Assembly: GCF_050948215.1 (NCBI RefSeq)
Contig: NW_027489055.1
Location: 62,001 to 126,000, forward strand
DNA length: 64,000 nucleotides
Reading direction: 5' to 3'
From: Halictus rubicundus
Lineage: Eukaryota > Arthropoda > Insecta > Hymenoptera > Halictidae
The notes beneath the pieces are model-generated. The model worked only from the letters and a program-made list of their open reading frames with translations. It was not told the DNA's origin and did not search any database. How positions within the stretch are numbered: position 1 is the stretch's first letter; every line of letters starts with the position of its first letter. A program made the position numbers and the translations under genes. Positions 54,581 to 64,000 of the stretch are shown here, in pieces.

Positions 54581-56710
54581 GTATCCTATCCTCTATCCTA
54601 TTCTATCCTCTATCCTACCCTATCATCTATCCTATCCTATCCTCTATCCTATCCTATCCTCTATCCTATCCTATCGCCTATCCTATCCTCTATCCTATCC
54701 TATCGTCTATCCTATCCTCTATCCTATCCTCTCCTCTATCCTATCCTATCCTGTATAGTATCCTTTCCTCTATCCTATCCTATCCTCTATCCTATCGTAT
54801 CATCTATCCTATCCTATCCTCTATCCTATCCTATCCTCTATCCTATCCTATCCTCTATCCCATCCTATCCTCTATCCTATCCTCTATCCTATCCTCTATC
54901 CAATCCTATCCTCTATCCTATCCCATCATTTATCCTCTATCCTATCCAATCCTCTATCCTATCCTATCCTCTATCCTATCATATCCTCTATCCTATAATA
55001 TCCTCTATCCTATCCTATCATCTATCCAATCCTCTATCCTATCTTATCCTCTATCCTATCCTATCCTCTATCCTATCCTATCGTCTATCCTATCCTCTAT
55101 CCTATCCTATCCTCTATCCTATCCTATCCTCTATCCTATCCTATCGTCTATCCTATCCTCTATCCTATCCTATCCTCTATCCTATCCTGTCCTCTATCCT
55201 TTCCTATCGTCTATCCTATCCTCTATCCTATCCTATCCTCTATCCTATCCTATCCTCTATCCTATCCTATCATCTATCCTCAATCCTATCCCTTCGTGTA
55301 TCCTATCCAATCCTCTATCCTATCCTATCCTCTATCCTATCCTATCGTCTATCCTATCCTCTATCCTATCCTCTCCTCTATCCTATCCTATCCTGTATAG
55401 TATCCTATCCTCTATCCTACCCTATCATCTATCCTATCCTATCCTCTATCCTATCCTATCCTCTATCCTATCCTATCCTCTATCCTATCCTCTATCCTAT
55501 CCTATCCTATCCTCTATCCTATCCTATCCTCTATCCTATCCTATCCTCTATCCTATCCTATCGTCTATCCTATCCTCTATCCTATCATCTCCTCTATCCT
55601 ATCCTATCCTGTATAGTATCCTATCCTCTATCCTATCCTATCCTCTATCCTACCCTATCATCTATCCTATCCTATCCTCGATCCTATCCTATCCTCTATC
55701 CTATCCTATCCTCTATCCTATCCTCTATCCTATCCTATCCTATCCTCTATCCTATCCTATCCTCTATCCTATCCTATCCTCTATCCTATCCTATCCTCTA
55801 TCCTATCCTATCGTCTATCCTATCCTCTATCCTATCCTCTCCTCTATCCTATCCTATCCTGTATAGTATCCTATCCTCTATCCTATCCTATCCTCTATCC
55901 TACCCTATCATCTATCCTATCCTATCCTCTATCCTATCCTATCCTCTATCCTATCCTCTATCCTATCCTATCCTATCCTCTATCCTATCCTATCCTCTAT
56001 CCTATCCTATCCTCTATCCTATCCTATCCTCTATCCTATCCTATCGTCTATCCTATCCTCTATCCTATCATCTCCTCTATCCTATCCTATCCTGTATAGT
56101 ATCCTATCCTCTATCCTATCCTATCCTCTATCCTACCCTATCATCTATCCTATCCTATCCTCTATCCTATCCTATCCTCTATCCTATCCTCTATCCTATG
56201 CTATCCTATCCTCTATCCTATCCTATCCTCTATCCTATCCTATCCTCTATCCTATCCTATCCTCTATCCTATCCTATCCTCTATCCTATCCTATCCTCTA
56301 TCCTATCCTATCCTCTATCCTATCCTATCCTCTATCCTATCCTATCCTATCCTCTATCCTATCCTATCCTATCCTCTATCCTATCCTATCCTCTATCCTA
56401 TCCTATCCTCTATCATATCCTATCCTCTATCCTATCCCATCATATATCCTCTATCCAATCCAATCCTCTATCCTATCCTATCCTCTATCCTATCATATCC
56501 TCTATCCTATAATATCCTCTATCCTATCCTATCATCTATCCAATCCTCTATCCTATCCTATCCTCTATCCTAGCCTATCCTCTATCCTATCCTATCGTCT
56601 ATCCTATCCTCTATCCTATAATATCCTCTATCCTATCCTATCCTGTATAGTATCCTATCCTCTATCCTATCCTATCCTCTATCCTATCCTATCCTCTATC
56701 CTATCCTATC
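54581..56710 (+). repeat. Array with CATCATTTA and a GTATAG triad
   Basis: CATCATTTA near 54925 and CTCAATCC...CCCTTCGTG at 55279 repeat the order seen in the 4.8-7.8 kb repeats and in blocks A and B, without the 58 bp doubling. Triad 9 and TATGCTATCC at 56198 follow. This is a distant copy of the left-hand families, about 35 kb from the nearest complete one. No gene is visible. Confidence 0.78.
55611..56204 (+). repeat. GTATAG triad 9
   Basis: Marks at 55611, 55861 and 56094 (spacings 250 and 233), with the CATCTCC, CCTCTCC, CATCTCC order as in triads 1 and 2 and not the TAGCCTCTCC form of blocks A to C. The ATG at 56198 is 104 bp after the last mark. Confidence 0.82.
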
Positions 56711-56714
56711 CTCT

Positions 56715-57350
56715 ATCCTATCCTGTCATCTATCCTCTATCGTATCCTATCCTCTATCCTATCCTATCCTCTATCCTATCCTGTCATCTATCCTCTATCG
56801 TATCCAATCCTCTATCCTATCCTATCCTCTATCCTATCCTATCCTCTATCCTATCCTATCCTCTATCCTATCCTATCATCTATCCTCAATCCTATCCTTT
56901 CGTGTATCCTATCCAATCCTCTATCCTATCCTATCCTCTATCCTATCCTATCGTCTATCCTATCCTCCATCCTATCCTCTCCTCTATCCTATCCTATCCT
57001 GTATAGTATCCTATCCTCTATCCTATCCTATCCTCTATCCTATCCTATCATCTATCCTATCCTATCCTCTATCCTATCCTATCCTCTATCCTATCCTATC
57101 CTCTATCCTATCCTATCGTCTATCCTATCCTCTATCCTATCCTATCCTCTATCCTATCCTCTATCCTATCCTCTATCCTATCCTATCCTCTATCCTATCC
57201 CATCATCTATCCTCTATCCTATCCAATCCTCTATCCTATCCTATCCTCTATCCTATCATATCCTCTATCCTATAATATCCTCTATCCTATCCTATCGTCT
57301 ATCCTATCCTCTATCCTATCCTCTCCTCTATCCTATCCTATCCTGTATAG
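56715..57350 (+). repeat. CTGTCATC-to-GTATAG module, copy 2
   Basis: Same order as copy 1: CTGTCATC pair, CTCAATCC...CTTTCGTG, CTCCATCC at 56965, GTATAG at 57001, CCCATCATC, GTATAG at 57345 (344 bp). Confidence 0.8.
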
Positions 57351-58105
57351 TATCCTATCCTCTATCCTATCCTATCCTCTATCCTACCCTATCATCTATC
57401 CTATCCTATCCTCTATCCTATCCTATCCTCTATCCTATCCTATCGTCTATCCTATCCTCTATCCTATCCTATCGTCTATCCTATCCTCTATCCTATCGTC
57501 TCCTCTATCCTATCCTATCCTGTATAGTATCCTATCCTCTATCCTATCCTATCCTCTATCCTATCGTATCATCTATCCTATCCTATCCTCTATCCTATCC
57601 TATCCTCTATCCTATCCTATCCTCTATCCTATCCTATCATCTATCCTCAATCCTATCCCTTCGTGTATCCTATCCAATCCTCTATCCTATCCTATCCTCT
57701 ATCCTATCCTATCGTCTATCCTATCCTCTATCCTATCCTCTCCTCTATCCTATCCTATCCTGTATAGTATCCTATCCTCTATCCTATCCTATCCTCTATC
57801 CTACCCTATCATCTATCCTATCCTATCCTCTATCCTATCCTATCCTCTATCCTATCCTATCCTCTATCCTATCCTCTATCCTATCCTCTATCCTATCCTA
57901 TCCTATCCTCTATCCTATCCTATCCTCTATCCTATCCTATCCTCTATCCTATCCTATCCTCTATCCTATCCTATCGTCTATCCTATCCTCTATCCTATCC
58001 TCTCCTCTATCCTATCCTATCCTGTATAGTATCCTATCCTCTATCCTATCCTATCCTCTATCCTACCCTATCATCTATCCTATCCTATCCTCTATCCTAT
58101 CCTAT
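57351..58105 (+). repeat. Linker array with GTATAG marks
   Basis: GTATAG marks at 57532, 57772 and 58024 (spacings 240 and 252) with one CTCAATCC...CCCTTCGTG pair near 57650. This is similar to but not a clean copy of the triads, because no TATGCTATCC follows. Nothing else is visible. Confidence 0.72.
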
Positions 58106-58745
58106 CCTCTATCCTATCCTGTCATCTATCCTCTATCGTATCCTATCCTCTATCCTATCCTATCCTCTATCCTATCCTGTCATCTATCCTCTATCGTATC
58201 CAATCCTCTATCCTATCCTATCCTCTATCCTATCCTATCCTCTATCCTATCCTATCCTCTATCCTATCCTATCATCTATCCTCAATCCTATCCTTTCGTG
58301 TATCCTATCCAATCCTCTATCCTATCCTATCCTCTATCCTATCCTATCGTCTATCCTATCCTCCATCCTATCCTCTCCTCTATCCTATCCTATCCTGTAT
58401 AGTATCCTATCCTCTATCCTATCCTATCCTCTATCCTATCCTATCATCTATCCTATCCTATCCTCTATCCTATCCTATCCTCTATCCTATCCTATCCTCT
58501 ATCCTATCCTATCGTCTATCCTATCCTCTATCCTATCCTATCCTCTATCCTATCCTCTATCCTATCCTCTATCCTATCCTATCCTCTATCCTATCCCATC
58601 ATCTATCCTCTATCCTATCCAATCCTCTATCCTATCCTATCCTCTATCCTATCATATCCTCTATCCTATAATATCCTCTATCCTATCCTATCGTCTATCC
58701 TATCCTCTATCCTATCCTCTCCTCTATCCTATCCTATCCTGTATA
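58106..58745 (+). repeat. CTGTCATC-to-GTATAG module, copy 3
   Basis: CTCCATCC at 58361 and GTATAG at 58397 and 58741 (344 bp). It lies exactly 1,396 bp after copy 2 at both the CTCCATCC and GTATAG landmarks. Confidence 0.8.
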
Positions 58746-60650
58746 GTATCCTATCCTCTATCCTATCCTATCCTCTATCCTACCCTATCATCTATCCTAT
58801 CCTATCCTCTATCCTATCCTATCCTCTATCCTATCCTATCGTCTATCCTATCCTCTATCCTATCCTATCGTCTATCCTATCCTCTATCCTATCGTCTCCT
58901 CTATCCTATCCTATCCTGTATAGTATCCTATCCTCTATCCTATCCTATCCTCTATCCTACCCTATCATCTATCCTATCCTATCCTCTATCCTATCCTATC
59001 CTCTATCCTATCCTATCCTCTATCCTATCCTCTATCCTATCCTCTATCCTATCCTCTATCCTATCCTATCCTATCCTCTATCCTATCCTATCCTCTATCC
59101 TATCCTATCCTCTATCCTATCCTATCCTCTATCCTATCCTATCGTCTATCCTATCCTCTATCCTATCATCTCCTCTATCCTATCCTATCCTGTATAGTAT
59201 CCTATCCTCTATCCTATCCTATCCTCTATCCTACCCTATCCTCTATCCTATCCTATCCTCTATCCTATCCTATCCTCTATCCTATCCTATCCTCTATCCT
59301 ATCCTATCGTCTATCCTATCCTCTATCCTACCCTCTCCTCTATCCTATCCTATCCTGTATAGTATCCTATCCTCTATCCTATCCTATCCTCTATCCTACC
59401 CTATCATCTATCCTATCCTATCCTCTATCCTATCCTATCCTCTATCCTATCCTCTATCCTATCCTATCCTATCCTCTATCCTATCCTATCCTCTATCCTA
59501 TCCTATCCTCTATCCTATCCTATCCTCTATCCTATCCTATCGTCTATCCTATCCTCTATCCTATCATCTCCTCTATCCTATCCTATCCTGTATAGTATCC
59601 TATCCTCTATCCTATCCTATCCTCTATCCTACCCTATCATCTATCCTATCCTATCCTCTATCCTATCCTATCCTCTATCCTATCCTCTATCCTATGCTAT
59701 CCTATCCTCTATCCTATCCTATCCTCTATCCTATCCTATCCTCTATCCTATCCTATCCTCTATCCTATCCTATCCTCTATCCTATCCTATCCTCTATCCT
59801 ATCCTATCCTCTATCCTATCCTATCCTCTATCCTATCCTATCCTATCCTCTATCCTATCCTATCCTCTATCCTATCCTATCCTCTATCATATCCTATCCT
59901 CTATCCTATCCCATCATATATCCTCTATCCAATCCAATCCTCTATCCTATCCTATCCTCTATCCTATCATATCCTCTATCCTATAATATCCTCTATCCTA
60001 TCCTATCATCTATCCAATCCTCTATCCTATCCTATCCTCTATCCTAGCCTATCCTCTATCCTATCCTATCGTCTATCCTATCCTCTATCCTATAATATCC
60101 TCTATCCTATCCTATCCTCTATCCTATCCTATCGTCTATCCTATCCTCTATCCTATCCTATCCTCTATCCTATCCTATCGTCTATCCTATCGTCTATCCT
60201 ATCCTCTCCTCTATCCTATCCTATCCTCTATAGTATCCTATCCTCTATCCTATCCTATCCTCTATCCTATCCTATCATCTATCCTATCCTATCCTCTATC
60301 CTATCCTATCCTCTATCCTATCCTATCGTCTATCCTATCCTCTATCCTATCCTATCCTCTATCCTATCCTGTCATCTATCCTCTATCGTATCCAATCCTC
60401 TATCCTATCCTATCCTCCATCCTATCCTATCCTCTATCCTATCCTATCCTCTATCCTATCCTATCATCTATTCTCAATCCTATCCTTTCGTGTATCCTAT
60501 CCAATCCTCTAACCTATCCTATCCTCTATCCTATCCTATCGTCTATCCTATCCTCTATCCTATCCTCTCCTCTATCCTATCCTATCCTGTATAGTATCCT
60601 ATCCTCTATCCTATCCTATCCTCTATCCTATCCTATCCTCTATCCTATCC
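58746..60650 (+). repeat. Array with triad 10 and a block-type tail
   Basis: GTATAG marks at 58918, 59192, 59357 and 59590, TATGCTATCC at 59694 and a homogeneous run to about 59830. CCAATCCAATCC, TATAATATCC and TAGCC near 60047 then follow as in the right-hand part of blocks A to C. CATATATCC near 59925 and 56450 replaces CATCTATCC, a variant shared only by these two copies. Confidence 0.77.
59192..59700 (+). repeat. GTATAG triad 10
   Basis: Marks at 59192, 59357 and 59590 (spacings 165 and 233). The middle mark is preceded by TACCCTCTCC, a third variant at this position. ATG at 59694 is 104 bp after the last mark. The first interval is shortened by 85 bp, five 17-mers. Confidence 0.8.
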
Positions 60651-61295
60651 TATCCTCTATCCTATCCTGTCATCTATCCTCTATCGTATCCTATCCTCTA
60701 TCCTATCCTATCCTCTATCCTATCCTGTCATCTATCCTCTATCGTATCCAATCCTCTATCCTATCCTATCCTCTATCCTATCCTATCCTCTATCCTATCC
60801 TATCCTCTATCCTATCCTATCATCTATCCTCAATCCTATCCTTTCGTGTATCCTATCCAATCCTCTATCCTATCCTATCCTCTATCCTATCCTATCGTCT
60901 ATCCTATCCTCCATCCTATCCTCTCCTCTATCCTATCCTATCCTGTATAGTATCCTATCCTCTATCCTATCCTATCCTCTATCCTATCCTATCATCTATC
61001 CTATCCTATCCTCTATCCTATCCTATCCTCTATCCTATCCTATCCTCTATCCTATCCTATCGTCTATCCTATCCTCTATCCTATCCTATCCTCTATCCTA
61101 TCCTCTATCCTATCCTCTATCCTATCCTATCCTCTATCCTATCCCATCATCTATCCTCTATCCTATTCAATCCTCTATCCTATCCTATCCTCTATCCTAT
61201 CATATCCTCTATCCTATAATATCCTCTATCCTATCCTATCGTCTATCCTATCCTCTATCCTATCCTCTCCTCTATCCTATCCTATCCTGTATAGT
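60651..61295 (+). repeat. CTGTCATC-to-GTATAG module, copy 4
   Basis: CTCCATCC at 60909, GTATAG at 60945 and 61289 (344 bp). It has one private variant, TATTCAATCC near 61165, in place of TATCCAATCC. Confidence 0.8.
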
Positions 61296-61865
61296 ATCCT
61301 ATCCTCTATCCTATCCTATCCTCTATCCTACCCTATCATCTATCCTATCCTATCCTCTATCCTATCCTATCCTCTATCCTATCCTATCGTCTATCCTATC
61401 CTCTATCCTATCCTATCGTCTATCCTATCCTCTATCCTATCGTCTCCTCTATCCTATCCTATCCTGTATAGTATCCTATCCTCTATCCTATCCTATCCTC
61501 TATCCTATCGTATCATCTATCCTATCCTATCCTCTATCCTATCCTATCCTCTATCCTATCCTATCCTCTATCCCATCCTATCCTCTATCCTATCCTCTAT
61601 CCTATCCTCTATCCAATCCTATCCTCTATCCTATCCCATCATTTATCCTCTATCCTATCCAATCCTCTATCCTATCCTATCCTCTATCCTATCATATCCT
61701 CTATACTATAATATCCTCTATCCTATCCTATCATCTATCCAATCCTCTATCCTATCTTATCCTCTATCCTATCCTATCCTCTATCCTATCCTATCGTCTA
61801 TCCTATCCTCTATCCTATCCTATCCTCTATCCTATCCTATCCTCTATCCTATCCTCTATCCTATC
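61296..61865 (+). repeat. Array leading to the third 2.6 kb copy
   Basis: One GTATAG mark near 61470, CATCATTTA near 61640 and TATACTATAATATCC near 61703, then mixed 17 and 12 bp units. It resembles 54.6-55.1 kb in order. Nothing else is visible. Confidence 0.72.
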
Positions 61866-63500
61866 CTATCCTCTATCCTATCCTATCATCTATCCTCAAT
61901 CCTATCCTTTCGTGTATCCTATCCAATCCTCTATCCTATCCTATCCTCTATCCTATCCCATCCTATCCTCTATCCTATCCTAACCTCTATCCTATAATAT
62001 CCTCTATCCTTTCCTATCGTCTATCCTATCCTCTATCCTATCCTATCCTCTATCCTATCAAATCCCCTATCCTATCCTCTATTCTATCCTATCCTGTATC
62101 CTATCCAATCCTCTATCCTATCCTATCATCTATCCTCAATCCTATCCTTTCGTGTATCCTATCCTATCCTCTATCGTATCCAATCCTCTATCCTATCCTA
62201 TCCTCTATTCTATCCTATCCTCTATCCTATCCTATCCTCTATCCTATCCTATCGTCTATCCTATCCTCTATCCTATCCTATCCTGTATCCTATCCTATCC
62301 TCTATCCTATCCTATCCACTATCCTATCCTATCATCTATCCTCAATGCTATCCTTTCGTGTATCCTATCCAATCCTCTATCCTATCCTATCCTATCCTCT
62401 ATCCTATCCTAACCTCTATCCTATCCTATCCTCTATCCTTTCCTATCGTCTATCCTATCCTCTATCCTATCCTATCCTCTATCCTATCCTATCCTCTATC
62501 CTCTATCCTATCCTATCCTCTATCCTATCCTATCCTATCCTCTATCCTATCAAATCCCCTATCCTATCCTCTATTCTATCCTATCCTGTATCCTATCCAA
62601 TCCTCTATCGTATACTATCATCTATCCTCAATCCTATCCTTTCGTGTATCCTATCCTATCCTCTATCCTATCCTATCCTCTATCCTATCCTATCCTCTAT
62701 CCTATCCTATCCTCTATCCTATCCTATCCTATCCTATCCTCTATCCTGTCCTATCCTCTATCCTATCCTATCCTCTATCCTATCCTATCCTCTATCCTAT
62801 CCTATCCTCTATCCTATCCAATCCTCTATCCTATCCTATCCTCTATCCTATCCTATCCTATCCTCTATCCTATCCTAACCTCTATCCTATCCTATCCTCT
62901 AACCTTTCCTATCGTCTATCCTATCCTCTATCCTATCCTATCCTCTATCCTATCCTATCCTCTATCCTATCCTATCCTCTATCCTATCCTATCCTCTATC
63001 CTATCCTATCCTCTATCCTATCCTATCCTCTATCCTATCCTATCCTCTATCCTATCCTATCCTCTATCCTATCCTATCCTCTATCCTATCCTATCCTCTA
63101 TCCTATCCTATCCTCTATCCTATCCTATCCTCTATCCTATCCTATCCTATCCTCTATCCTATCCTATCCTCTATCCAATACTATCCTCTATCCTATCCTC
63201 TATCCTATCCTCTATCCTATCCTATCCTCTATCCTATCCTATCCTCTATCCTATCCTCTATCCTATCCTATCCTCTATCCTATCCTATCCTCTATCCTAT
63301 CCTATCCTCTATCCTATCCTATCCTCTATCCTATCCTATCCTCTATCCTATCCTATCCTCTATCCTATCCTATCCTCTATCCTATCCTATCCTCTATCCT
63401 ATCCTATCCTCTATCCTATCCTATCCTCTATCCTATCCTATCCTCTATCCTATCCTATCATCTATCCTCAATCCTATCCTTAAGTGTATCCTATCCAATC
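61866..63500 (+). repeat. 2.6 kb higher-order repeat, partial copy 3
   Basis: This matches the tandem copies at 49-54 kb from the second 635 bp subunit onward. The GTG of its box is at 62152 (copy 2: 52436) and another at 62644 (52928), both offset 9,716 bp. CCAATAC is at 63175 (53425), offset 9,750 bp, so the homogeneous run at about 62940-63150 has two extra 17-mers. The first 635 bp subunit is missing. The match fades after about 63,250. Confidence 0.85.
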
Positions 63501-64000
63501 CTCTATCCTATCCTATCCTATCCTATCCTCTATCCTATCCTAACCTCTATCCTATCCTATCCTCTATCCCTTTCTATCGTCTATCCTATCCTCTATCCTA
63601 TCCTATCCTCTATCCTATCCTATCCTCTATCCTATCCTATCGTCTATCCGATCCTATCGTCTATCCTATCCTCTACCTATCCTATCCTCTATCCTATCCT
63701 ATCCTCTATCCTATCATATCCTCTATCCTATCCTATCCTCTATCCTATCCTATCCTCTATCCTATCCTATCCTCTATCCTATCCTATCCTCTATCCTATC
63801 CTATCCTCTATCCTATCCTATCGTCTATCCTATCCTATCCTCTATCCTATCCTATCCTCTATCCTGTCCTATCCTCTATCCTATCCTATCCTCTATCCTA
63901 TCCTATCCTCTATCCTATCCTATCCTCTATCCTATCCTATCCTCTATCCTATCCTATCCTCTATCCTATCCAATCCTCTATCCTATCCTATCCTATCCTC
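63501..64000 (+). repeat. Variant 17-mer array, right edge
   Basis: The stretch begins just after CCTTAAGTGTATCC at 63479, an altered form of the CTTTCGTGTATCC box seen nowhere else in the window. It has CCCTTTCTATCG near 63570, CTATCCGATCC near 63647 and a shortened CTCTACCTATCC near 63672, then mostly consensus units to the edge. No gene or other element is visible. Confidence 0.8.

Larger units (their letters stand above)
1..64000 (+). repeat. Satellite array of a 17 bp unit, (CTATC)3CT
   Basis: The window consists of tandem copies of CTATCCTATCCTATCCT, on the order of 3,800 units, with point variants. Per consensus unit the plus strand has 7 C, 7 T, 3 A and no G. Most length variants fit the form (CTATC)k CT with k of 1, 2, 3 or 4, that is 7, 12, 17 or 22 bp. 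The orientation is the same throughout and no unique sequence interrupts it. The array starts and ends inside repeats, so it continues beyond both edges. Large uniform satellites of this kind are known from eukaryotic heterochromatin. I do not recognise the family, and species and chromosomal location cannot be told from the sequence. Confidence 0.97.

Noticed and set aside
1..64000. CRISPR array
   Set aside because: The repeats are contiguous with no unique spacers, the unit is 17 bp, and no cas-like gene is present.
1..64000. Telomere repeat tract
   Set aside because: The minus strand GGATA motif resembles G-rich telomere repeats in style, but I find no run of TTAGGG, TTAGG, TCAGG or TTTAGGG, and the 17 bp unit with nested higher-order repeats is typical of satellite DNA. 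A subtelomeric location remains possible.
1..64000. Replication-origin iterons of a plasmid
   Set aside because: Iterons can be 17-22 bp long, but they number a few to a few dozen beside a rep gene. Here thousands of units fill 64 kb with no gene.
1..64000. GATA (Bkm-type) microsatellite or GATA-factor sites
   Set aside because: GATA occurs on the minus strand in every pentamer, but in the context GGATAG, which lacks the A or T expected before GATA, and the period is 5 and 17 bp, not 4.
1..64000. CENP-B box
   Set aside because: The TTCG in the CTTTCGTG box recalls the start of the CENP-B motif, but the rest of the motif (GGAA and CGGGA parts) is absent.
1..64000. Transposable element insertion or inverted segment
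   Set aside because: No non-satellite sequence, terminal repeat, poly-A tail or target-site duplication is visible, and the strand orientation never reverses.
1..64000. Triplex-forming mirror repeat (H-DNA)
   Set aside because: The plus strand is pyrimidine-rich but has an A in every pentamer, so there is no continuous homopurine-homopyrimidine tract of useful length.

Overview
The whole 64 kb window is one uninterrupted block of simple-sequence satellite DNA. I see no unique sequence, gene, RNA gene, mobile element, CRISPR array or origin in it. The basic unit is 17 bp, CTATCCTATCCTATCCT, which is three CTATC pentamers followed by CT. On the other strand it reads AGGATAGGATAGGATAG. Shorter and longer forms with two, one or four pentamers (12, 7 and 22 bp) are mixed in. 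The plus strand is almost free of G and the orientation never flips. The array runs off both ends of the window. Blocks like this are typical of eukaryotic heterochromatin (centromeric, pericentromeric, subtelomeric or sex-chromosome) resolved by long reads. The sequence alone does not identify the species or the chromosomal position.

The many long open frames on the plus strand are by-products of the repeat. The unit has no stop codon on the plus strand. Because 17 is not a multiple of 3, all three forward frames read the same 17-residue peptide (YPLSYPILYPILSSILS) in different phases. The minus strand has TAG in every frame. I do not call any of these frames genes.

The information is in the point variants and short units, which mark nested higher-order repeats. 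Layout: 1-2.58 kb, a 936 bp repeat in two copies; 2.58-2.86 kb, a diverged marker cassette; 2.86-4.8 kb, mixed variants; 4.8-7.8 kb, two tandem copies of 1,501 bp; 7.8-9.4 kb, a partial large block; 9.4-29.7 kb, three large blocks of about 6.5-6.9 kb; 29.7-39.95 kb, 2,254 and 3,245 bp repeats anchored by four more copies of the cassette; 40-46.75 kb, repeats of about 1.5 kb and then 0.34-0.40 kb; 46.75-48.9 kb, a repeat of about 0.73 kb; 48.9-54.15 kb, two tandem copies of about 2.6 kb, each with a 635 bp internal repeat; 53.95-61.8 kb, spaced 1.4-2.8 kb modules; 61.86-63.5 kb, a partial third copy of the 2.6 kb unit; 63.5-64 kb, a short variant tail.

The most notable structure is a triad of GTATAG marks about 250 bp apart, found ten times and followed at a near-fixed distance by TATGCTATCC. 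Its middle member carries subfamily-specific variants. A second notable point is that length differences between repeat copies are whole 17 bp units, and in the cases I could localise they fall mainly in the homogeneous 17-mer runs. All positions and spacings were read by eye and should be taken as good to a few bases.
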